From positions 1-7,029 of the forward strand of contig JAPLSK010000036.1 in assembly GCA_026398675.1 (NCBI GenBank): 7,029 nucleotides of DNA, written 5' to 3'. Positions 1 through 5,055 of this stretch are shown here, piece after piece (positions within the stretch are counted from its first letter, which is position 1; every line of letters starts with the position of its first letter). Origin of the DNA: a bacterium (lineage in GTDB: Bacteria; RBG-13-66-14). The notes below the pieces were generated by a model, which saw nothing but the letters and a program-made list of their open reading frames with translations, ran no database searches and was not told where the DNA came from. Both the position numbers and the translations under genes were made by a program.

Positions 1-1611
1 GGGGATGCTCACGTAGGACGCTACGAGCCGGCCTGAGAGGTCGTAGAGCGAGAGCTCTACGTTTTTGGTGCCCTCCGGGAGGTAGTAGCTGAGGGTCACC
101 CGGTCCGTCGCCGGGCAGGGGTACGGGGTGTAGAGGGTGAATCTGGCGGCGTCCGATCCTGGCCATGTGGCTTCAACGGGACCGAAGGTGCGGACGGAGC
201 CGTCGGGCAACGTGGCTTCGAGGGTGTAGAAGTGGGTGATGTTCGGTTCGGCGTCGCGGTCCAAGTAGCGGTAGAGCGCGTCGCCGGAGAGGTTGACTAG
301 GCGCTCCCCGTCTCTCTCCAGGCGCCACGTGGAGCCGACCAGCTCGCCCTCCTCCCGCCAGGAGAGGAGAATGCCGTCACTCGCTGAATCAGCGCTTAGA
401 ACAGGATCATCGGCGGCCGTGTCATCAATCTGATGGACATAAAGGATGTCGTAGTCCCCGGAATCAACGTGATTTTCACCAACTACGCGGATGTAACCTG
501 ATGTCCCAACTGCGCCGGTAGGACCGCAGTAAAAATGACCCACAAGTACTCCGAAAAGGTAATTGGGCTCACCGACAAGCTCACCGTCGGTGTTGAATTC
601 AAAAACTACGATACCGTCATCACAATTGCAGAAGAGAAAAAGGCGATCATCCTCGGTTACGAAGAAGTTACTCGCTACTAACTCTACACCATCCTCCTCC
701 GTGTATACTATGCAGGGTTCACTGATTATGTTGCCATCCTTATCAAGGATTACATGAACGATGTATGAAATACCTGTATAGTGAATATAAGATACATGAA
801 CATGATCCAGGTAATCTACACAAACTGAAGGGCGACGGTCGTACGAAGGCGCTTTTGTTGGATATCCAAGGTCGATCAAAGGTGTTAGAGGAGTACCATC
901 ATTACCGTCTAACTTACGGTAAATCACCGTCCAATCATCGGAACCCACTGCGATGTCATACGCAATATGTGCATTTCCATCCGAATCAACCCCAATTCCC
1001 TTATCGAAGTAGGCCGCATCGTAAGCCGGGTCATCGGCGACTATCTTGTCGGAGAAAAGGAGATTGCCGGAGGAATCCAGCTTTGCGTACAACGGTGATT
1101 CCCAGCCCTCCTCCCCGTTCCAAACGTATCCGCAGTAAAGCAGGTGCACGTTGTCGCTGCCGTCAACGACGGCGTTCAAAAAAATGTCAACCACGGTAAC
1201 GGCTTTGATGAGATCTTTCGGTTCCACAATGTAGGAGCCGTCGGCGGTGTCTATCTGCGCGTACCAGATGTCGTAGTCGCCGCCTGTCCAACGACGCCAG
1301 AAGACGTGGGCGTGTCCTTGAGAGTCTACCGCAACAGTGGGGGCCCGGTCGTCAACGCCGTCCTCGGTGAAGATGCGTGTCGGCGGGATGGTTAGAGTCC
1401 CATCCTCGGCTACCTGCGCGTAGCTTACATCGTAATAATGCGTGGCCCAAGCGCTGAACCAGACAGCGAAAAGACTCTCATTAGGGGTAAAAGACGTAAT
1501 AGCCGTGTAATCGTTGTGCTCGCTGTCAATTATGTAAATTGGGTCGGACCAAGTGAAGGCAAGCCCTGGTAGGAACGTACAGAAGACGAAAATGACGAGT
1601 ATTTTCTTCAT
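1..1611 (-). CDS. Secreted propeller-like protein with FlgD/T9SS-type C-terminal domain (partial, 3' end missing)
   Basis: Reading leftward from the ATG at 1611-1609, 537 codons stay open to the window edge, so the C-terminus is missing. Residues 1-19 are a signal peptide (MKK start, hydrophobic core, likely cleavage near GLAF/TW), so the protein is exported. Residues 90-400 carry recurring blade-like motifs: VAVDSQGHAHVFW (93-105), VVDGSDNVHLLY (148-159), GVDSDGNAHIAY (207-218) and VCVDYLDHVHVSY (263-275), suggesting a BNR/sialidase-like beta-propeller without obvious catalytic residues. Residues 402-482 look like a fibronectin III-type module. From residue 491, FTLYTPYPCPATDRVTLSYY and VELSLYDLSGRLV match the FlgD Ig-like/type IX secretion sorting domain family; about 47 residues of it are visible. 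The ligand and exact function are unknown. The middle of the gene is much more AT-rich than its ends. The promoter lies unusually close to the start codon. Reading frame and secretion are near certain; the domain names are family-level recognition by eye. Confidence 0.88.
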   Translation of the reverse strand, partial: MKKILVIFVFCTFLPGLAFTWSDPIYIIDSEHNDYTAITSFTPNESLFAVWFSAWATHYYDVSYAQVAEDGTLTIPPTRIFTEDGVDDRAPTVAVDSQGHAHVFWRRWTGGDYDIWYAQIDTADGSYIVEPKDLIKAVTVVDIFLNAVVDGSDNVHLLYCGYVWNGEEGWESPLYAKLDSSGNLLFSDKIVADDPAYDAAYFDKGIGVDSDGNAHIAYDIAVGSDDWTVIYRKLDGNDGTPLTPLIDLGYPTKAPSYDRRPSVCVDYLDHVHVSYIHYTGISYIVHVILDKDGNIISEPCIVYTEEDGVELVASNFFVTEDDRLFLFCNCDDGIVVFEFNTDGELVGEPNYLFGVLVGHFYCGPTGAVGTSGYIRVVGENHVDSGDYDILYVHQIDDTAADDPVLSADSASDGILLSWREEGELVGSTWRLERDGERLVNLSGDALYRYLDRDAEPNITHFYTLEATLPDGSVRTFGPVEATWPGSDAARFTLYTPYPCPATDRVTLSYYLPEGTKNVELSLYDLSGRLVASYVSIP

Positions 1612-1623
1612 GGCTCACCCCTA

Positions 1624-1652
1624 AATATAGCCCAAAGCGGGGTTTGTGGCAA
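1624..1652 (-). promoter_or_regulatory. Sigma-70-type promoter of the leftward secreted-protein gene
   Basis: On the minus strand, TTGCCA (1652-1647) is followed after exactly 17 bases by TATATT (1629-1624), close to the -35/-10 consensus. Only 12 bases separate the -10 box from the ATG at 1611, so a transcript starting 6-7 bases after the -10 would have a leader of about 5 bases. The only ribosome-binding-like tract, GGGGTGA just before the start, would be partly or wholly untranscribed. The mRNA may therefore be nearly leaderless, or the real promoter may lie elsewhere. Confidence 0.5.
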
Positions 1653-1729
1653 CCGGGGCTCCCGCGGGCACCCGTCCACTTCCCCGTCGCCCCCGTCCCC
1701 GGAGGGCGGTTCGGTGGATAAAAGCCGAC

Positions 1730-1758
1730 TTGTGCAGTCGGTATTTCTATGCTAAAAT
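1730..1758 (+). promoter_or_regulatory. fprA promoter with palindrome over the -35 box
   Basis: TTGTGC (1730-1735), a 17-base spacer and TAAAAT (1753-1758) form a good sigma-70-type promoter. TG at 1750-1751 gives an extended -10 (TGnTAAAAT). The -35 lies inside an inverted repeat, CCGACT (1725-1730), loop TGTGC, AGTCGG (1736-1741), which is well placed to be an operator. A second small inverted repeat, TTGAAA (1768-1773) with TTTCAA (1781-1786), lies in the leader just before the ribosome-binding site AAGGAG (1790-1795). Promoter assignment is by consensus match only; the operator role is inference. Confidence 0.55.
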
Positions 1759-1799
1759 ACACGTGAGTTGAAAGCGAAATTTTCAATCGAAGGAGACCC

Positions 1800-2978
1800 A
1801 TGAAACCGCGCAAGATTACCGAAAACGTCCACTGGCTGGGCGCCGTGGATTGGGACCGCCGCCTCTTCGACCAGCTCATCCCCCTGCCCGACGGCACCAG
1901 CTACAACGCCTACCTCGTCCGCGGGCGCGACAAGACCGTCCTCCTGGACACGGTGGACCCGCCGATGCGGGGCGTCCTTCTCGAACAGTTGAAAGGCGTG
2001 GGGCGCCTGGACTACCTCGTCGCCCACCACGCCGAGCAGGACCACTCCGGCTCCATCCCCGACGTGCTGGCGATGTTCCCCGACGCAAAGCTCGTCACCT
2101 CCGAGAAGGCCAAGGGGATGCTCATGGACCTGCTGCGGGTCCCGGAGGAGCGGTTCAAGGTGGTGGCCGACGGTGAGACGCTGGACCTGGGCGGCAAGAC
2201 GCTGAAGTTCATCTACACCCCGTGGGTCCACTGGCCGGAGACCTTCGTGACCTACCTGGCGGAGGACAAGATTTTATTCAGTTGCGATTTCTTCGGCTCG
2301 CACCTGGCGACGAGCGAGCTATACGCCGACGGGGAGCGGGTGGTGGCCGGTCCGGCCAAGCGGTACTACGCCGAGATAATGATGCCCTTCGCCGGCATCA
2401 TCGCGAAGAACCTGAAGAAGCTGGAGCCGTACGAGTTCAAGTTCATCGCGCCGAGCCACGGCCCGATTCACTCCCGGCCGGAGGTCATCGTAAAAGCTTA
2501 CGACGAGTGGGTGAACGGCGAGCCGAAAAACGTCGCGGTGCTGCCCTTCGTCTCCATGCACGGCAGCACGCTGGAGATGGTCAATCACCTCACCTCGGGT
2601 CTGGCGGAGCGCGGGGTGCGGGTGGAGCGCTTCGATCTGGCCTCGGTGGACATCGGGGCTTTGGCGATGTCCCTGGTGGACGCGGCGACGATCATCGTCG
2701 GCACGCCGACGGTCCTCGCCGGTCCGCACCCGCTGGCGGCCTACGCGACTCTTCTGGCCAACGCGCTGCGGCCCAAGGCGCGGTTCCTCTCCATCATCGG
2801 CTCCTACGGCTGGGGCGGCAAGACGGTGGAGACCCTGGCGTCGCTCATCCCCAACCTGAAGGTCGAGGTTCTGGCGCCGGTGCTGGCGAAAGGGCTGGCC
2901 GGGGAGGCCGATTTCGAGGCCCTGGACCGCCTGGCCGACGCCGTGGCCGAGCGTCACAAGAAGGCCGGGTTGAAATAG
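1800..2978 (+). CDS. fprA: Flavodiiron protein (FprA, A-type flavoprotein), class A
   Basis: This 392-residue cytoplasmic enzyme has the usual length and two-domain layout of class A flavodiiron proteins, which reduce oxygen to water and/or NO to N2O using electrons usually delivered by rubredoxin. Residues 1-240 are a metallo-beta-lactamase-like di-iron domain with a complete ligand set: H77, E79 and D81 in HAEQDHSG, then H144 (PWVHWPET), D163 (SCDFFGS) and H220 (APSHGPIH). Residues 244-388 are a flavodoxin-like FMN domain with the phosphate loop SMHGSTLEM (252-260), GTPT (301-304) and the aromatic flavin-contact loop GSYGWGG (334-340). There is no fused rubredoxin or flavin reductase domain, and no partner gene is visible. 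The ATG at 1800 follows AAGGAG at 1790-1795. The gene has its own promoter and a strong terminator, so it is probably monocistronic. Whether O2 or NO is the preferred substrate cannot be read from sequence. It points to an anaerobe coping with oxidative or nitrosative stress. Confidence 0.96.
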   Translation: MKPRKITENVHWLGAVDWDRRLFDQLIPLPDGTSYNAYLVRGRDKTVLLDTVDPPMRGVLLEQLKGVGRLDYLVAHHAEQDHSGSIPDVLAMFPDAKLVTSEKAKGMLMDLLRVPEERFKVVADGETLDLGGKTLKFIYTPWVHWPETFVTYLAEDKILFSCDFFGSHLATSELYADGERVVAGPAKRYYAEIMMPFAGIIAKNLKKLEPYEFKFIAPSHGPIHSRPEVIVKAYDEWVNGEPKNVAVLPFVSMHGSTLEMVNHLTSGLAERGVRVERFDLASVDIGALAMSLVDAATIIVGTPTVLAGPHPLAAYATLLANALRPKARFLSIIGSYGWGGKTVETLASLIPNLKVEVLAPVLAKGLAGEADFEALDRLADAVAERHKKAGLK

Positions 2979-2993
2979 TCAAATCCGCGTCGC

Positions 2994-3018
2994 GGGGCGG
3001 TTCCGACCGCCCCTTTTT
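2994..3018 (+). terminator. Intrinsic terminator after fprA
   Basis: A perfect 8-bp stem, GGGGCGGT (2994-3001) pairing with ACCGCCCC (3006-3013), closes a TCCG loop and is followed directly by five T residues (3014-3018). It begins 15 bases after the fprA stop codon and lies upstream of the next gene's promoter, so fprA is transcriptionally separated from the ammonia-lyase gene. Confidence 0.9.
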
Positions 3019-3042
3019 CGACCCGCGGTCGGTCGTTCGGGC

Positions 3043-3071
3043 TTGAGCGGACGCCCGGTTCGGTGTATCAT
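3043..3071 (+). promoter_or_regulatory. Sigma-70-type promoter of the ammonia-lyase gene
   Basis: TTGAGC (3043-3048) and TATCAT (3066-3071) are separated by exactly 17 bases and sit between the fprA terminator and the ATG at 3101, giving a leader of roughly 20-25 bases. The leader contains the ribosome-binding site AAGGAG (3090-3095), five bases before the ATG. The assignment rests on consensus match and position; I see no operator-like palindrome here. Confidence 0.55.
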
Positions 3072-3100
3072 CCCCCGGTAACCGACCCCAAGGAGAGCCG

Positions 3101-4621
3101 ATGTCCGTCGTCCTCACCGGCGCTAATCTCACCCCCGAGCGGCTGAAGGCCGTCGCGGTGGACCGCGAGCGGGTGGAGATCCCCCCCGAGGCCCTGGAGC
3201 GCGTGGACCGCTGCCGGGCCATGTGCGAGCAAAAGATTTCCAAGCGCGAAATCATGTACGGGGTGACCACGGGCATCGGCGAGTTCTCCGAGACGGTGCT
3301 CACGCCGGAGCAGACGCGGGACTACCAGCGGTATCTGATTTACTCGCACGCGGCGGGCATCGGGGAGCCCATGCCCGAGCCGTGGGTGCGGGCGGCGATG
3401 GCCGGCCGGATAAACGTGCTGGTCCACGGCAACTCGGGCTGCCGGCGCGAGGTGCCTCTGACCATGGCCGCCATCCTCAACGCCGGGGTGACCCCGGTGG
3501 TCTGCATGCGTGGGTCCGTGGGCGCGTCGGGCGACCTGTCGCCCATGGGGCAGATGGCGCTGGTGGCGATGGGCGAGGGCGAGGCGTTCTACAAGGGCGA
3601 GCGGCTTCCCGGGGCCGAGGCGATGCGCCGGGCCGGGGTGCCCACCATCACCTACGAGGCCCGCGACGGCCTGGCCGCCATCAACGGCTCCAATTTCATC
3701 ACCGGCGTCGGTTCGCTCCTCCTGCTGGAGATGGAGACCTGGCTCAAGACCCAAGACGTGGCCGCCGCCATGACCCTCGAGATTCTCAACGTCAACATGA
3801 GTGGCTACGACGAGCGGCTGCACCGCGTCCGGGGGCACGCCGGCTCGATCACGGTGGCGAAAAACATCCGGCGGCTGACCGAGGGGTCGCCGCTTCTCGC
3901 GCGCCCTGGCAAAAAAGTCCAGGACGCCTACTCCCTGCGCTCGACCCCCCAGTCGGCCGGTCCGGCCCGCACAGCCCTGGCTCACGCCCGCGAGGTCTTC
4001 CTCACCGAGCTCAACGGCGTCGGCGACAACCCGATCTTCTTCCCCGAGGATAACGAGGTCATCGCCGGGGCCAACTTCCAGGGCACGCCCATGGCCTTGG
4101 TCCTGGAGTACGCCTCGATGGGCGTGGTGACGGCGGCGGTTCTCGCCGAGCGGCGCATCAACCGCCTGATGAACCCCGCCCTGTCGGGAGGGCTGCCCGG
4201 TTTCCTGACCCACGGGGGCGGGATGTTCTCCGGGATGATGTTGACCCAGTACACCGCCGGGGCGATGGTCTGCGAGTGCCGGGTGCTCTCGACTCCGGCG
4301 GCCGTGGGCAGCATCCCCGCCGCGGCGGACCAGGAGGACTTCGTCTCGATGGGCTGGACCACCACTCTGAAGACGCGCCAGATAATGGACCTCGTCCCCG
4401 GCGTGCTGGGGATCGAAATCATGGCCGCCTGCCAGGCGCGCGATTTCCGCAAGACGGACTTCGCCCCGGCCACTCAGGCCGTCTACGGGCTGGTCCGGGA
4501 GCACGTGGCGCACCTGGACGAGGACCGGCCGCTCTACGACGACAATAACAAGATGGCCGAGCTGGTCCGCTCGGGGGCGATACTGGCGGTCGCCGAGAAG
4601 GTCATCGGCCCGCTGGACTGA
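3101..4621 (+). CDS. hutH: MIO-dependent aromatic amino acid ammonia-lyase, histidine ammonia-lyase type
   Basis: This 506-residue cytoplasmic enzyme belongs to the lyase class I-like family, which eliminates ammonia from histidine, phenylalanine or tyrosine through an MIO cofactor formed from an Ala-Ser-Gly triad. The triad is A142-S143-G144 in GSVGASGDLSP. Positions known as catalytic in Pseudomonas HutH are all present: Y53 (MYGVTTG), H83 (YSHAAG), N195 (INGSN), Q274, Y277 and R280 (QDAYSLR), F326 and E412 (DQEDFVSMG). The first four fall at identical numbering. The Ser-His pair at 82-83 and E412 favour histidine over phenylalanine or tyrosine, giving urocanate and ammonia. Unusually, NFQGTP (325-330) resembles the plant phenylalanine ammonia-lyase motif rather than the common HutH NFHAEP. 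No hutU, hutI, hutG or ftcD lies nearby, so the histidine-degradation role is inferred; a lyase or aminomutase with another substrate remains possible. The start is supported by AAGGAG at 3090-3095. The family is certain, the substrate likely. Confidence 0.88.
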   Translation: MSVVLTGANLTPERLKAVAVDRERVEIPPEALERVDRCRAMCEQKISKREIMYGVTTGIGEFSETVLTPEQTRDYQRYLIYSHAAGIGEPMPEPWVRAAMAGRINVLVHGNSGCRREVPLTMAAILNAGVTPVVCMRGSVGASGDLSPMGQMALVAMGEGEAFYKGERLPGAEAMRRAGVPTITYEARDGLAAINGSNFITGVGSLLLLEMETWLKTQDVAAAMTLEILNVNMSGYDERLHRVRGHAGSITVAKNIRRLTEGSPLLARPGKKVQDAYSLRSTPQSAGPARTALAHAREVFLTELNGVGDNPIFFPEDNEVIAGANFQGTPMALVLEYASMGVVTAAVLAERRINRLMNPALSGGLPGFLTHGGGMFSGMMLTQYTAGAMVCECRVLSTPAAVGSIPAAADQEDFVSMGWTTTLKTRQIMDLVPGVLGIEIMAACQARDFRKTDFAPATQAVYGLVREHVAHLDEDRPLYDDNNKMAELVRSGAILAVAEKVIGPLD

Positions 4622-4706
4622 CCGTCCGGCGGTGAGGACGCTGTCAGTCCCCTCCCCCCTCTGGGGGGAAGCGCGCTTACGGGCGAGGGTGAGGGGTAAA
4701 GCAGCC

Positions 4707-4794
4707 CCCCTCTCCCTTTTAGGGAGAGGGTAGGGGTGAGGGTCGAGGTAGGGAATGTAAAAGCGGCGGGGATTGAAATCCCCGCCCTACATTT
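4707..4794 (+). repeat. 88-bp direct repeat, copy 1
   Basis: This segment is identical base for base to 4851-4938, offset 144 bases. It holds two hairpins. The first has a perfect 10-bp stem, CCCTCTCCCT (4708-4717) with AGGGAGAGGG (4721-4730), and a TTT loop. The second has GGCGGGGATT (4765-4774) and AATCCCCGCC (4777-4786), with outer arms AATGTA (4754-4759) and TACATT (4788-4793). The strict identity suggests recent duplication or gene-conversion-like homogenisation. Confidence 0.95.
4722..4742 (+). other. Canonical G-quadruplex motif within repeat copy 1
   Basis: Four G-tracts (4722-4724, 4728-4730, 4733-4736, 4740-4742) are separated by loops of 3, 2 and 3 bases, meeting the standard G3+N1-7 rule. 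The same pattern recurs at 4866-4886 in copy 2. A third motif lies at 4982-5004 with loops of 3, 5 and 3. The first two G-tracts are also the 3' arm of the adjacent hairpin, so the two folds exclude each other. The pattern is seen directly; folding in the cell is inference. Confidence 0.6.
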
Positions 4795-4850
4795 TCCCTC
4801 TTCCCGTGGGAGCGGCTCGCAGACGGGTTGGGGTGAGGGTTGCCACCTGT

Positions 4851-4938
4851 CCCCTCTCCCTTTTAGGGAGAGGGTAGGGGTGAGGGTCGAGGTAGGGAAT
4901 GTAAAAGCGGCGGGGATTGAAATCCCCGCCCTACATTT
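4851..4938 (+). repeat. 88-bp direct repeat, copy 2
   Basis: Identical to 4707-4794, with both hairpins and the G-quadruplex motif (4866-4886). The flanking bases differ at once (4850 T versus 4706 C; 4939 A versus 4795 T), so the duplicated unit is precisely delimited. The 56 bases between copies contain another degenerate unit of the same family (about 4796-4840), so this is a composite array rather than a simple tandem repeat. Confidence 0.95.
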
Positions 4939-5013
4939 ACGAAGGCCGGGGTGAGGGTCGGCGCGGTTTCCCTCTCCCTGTGGGAGAGGGATTAAGGGTG
5001 AGGGCTGCCTTAG

Positions 5014-5043
5014 AAAACGGGCGGATACACCGCCCTTTCGTTT
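5014..5043. terminator. Bidirectional terminator between convergent genes
   Basis: A 6-bp perfect stem, GGGCGG (5019-5024) with CCGCCC (5030-5035) around an ATACA loop, is followed by TTTCGTTT on the plus strand and, read on the minus strand, by GTTTTC. It lies just 3' of the leftward gene's stop codon (5058-5056) and could terminate both that gene and rightward transcription from the ammonia-lyase gene. The stem is short, but its position and both T-rich flanks support the call. Confidence 0.65.
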
Positions 5044-5055
5044 ATCCCCGTATGG

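Larger units (their letters stand above)
4651..5004. repeat. Array of palindromic G/C-tract repeats in the convergent intergenic region
   Basis: The 434 bases between the two convergent stop codons (4622-5055) hold no credible gene. They contain related units built as a C/T-rich arm, a short loop, a G/A-rich arm and then GGGTGAGGG. The nonamer GGGTGAGGG occurs six times on this strand, starting at 4687, 4734, 4831, 4878, 4948 and 4996. Clear hairpins are TCCCCCC (4653-4659) with GGGGGGA (4663-4669), CCCTCTCCCT with AGGGAGAGGG in each 88-bp copy, and CCCTCTCCC (4970-4978) with GGGAGAGGG (4982-4990). The remaining units are degenerate. The form resembles the REP/MITE-like intergenic palindromes dispersed in many bacterial genomes; no transposase is present. 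Confidence 0.85.

Noticed and set aside
1..19. Lipoprotein signal at the N-terminus of the left secreted protein (cysteine at residue 11)
   Set aside because: The cysteine sits inside the hydrophobic core, followed by more hydrophobic residues, with no L-[AS]-[GA]-C lipobox. The sequence fits an ordinary signal peptidase I substrate. The same holds for cysteine 8 of the 461-residue protein.
765..1199. 144-codon plus-strand open frame opposite the left secreted-protein gene
   Set aside because: The minus strand carries one uninterrupted 537-codon frame with a signal peptide and recognisable repeats. The plus-strand product is basic and low in complexity and has no good ribosome-binding site.
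2319..2957. 212-codon minus-strand open frame opposite fprA
   Set aside because: Antisense to a fully conserved flavodiiron protein, with no family resemblance and a composition typical of complement-strand shadows. The same applies to the plus-strand frame at 2222-3046.
3068..4513. Long open frame of 481 codons on the minus strand opposite the ammonia-lyase gene
   Set aside because: It is fully antisense to a gene with a complete set of catalytic residues. Its product is a His/Gly/Arg/Val-rich low-complexity string with no recognisable domain, the usual shadow in GC-rich codon-biased DNA.
4707..4938. Possible CRISPR array, because of the GATTGAAATCC core and regular repeats
   Set aside because: There are only two exact copies of 88 bases, each with two internal palindromes, and the spacer between them is a degenerate member of the same family. 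No cas gene is in view.
4736..4954. 72-codon open frame containing a repeated 20-residue-like peptide
   Set aside because: It is a translation of the 88-bp direct repeats; the internal peptide repeat simply mirrors the DNA repeat. There is no ribosome-binding site or codon signature of a gene.
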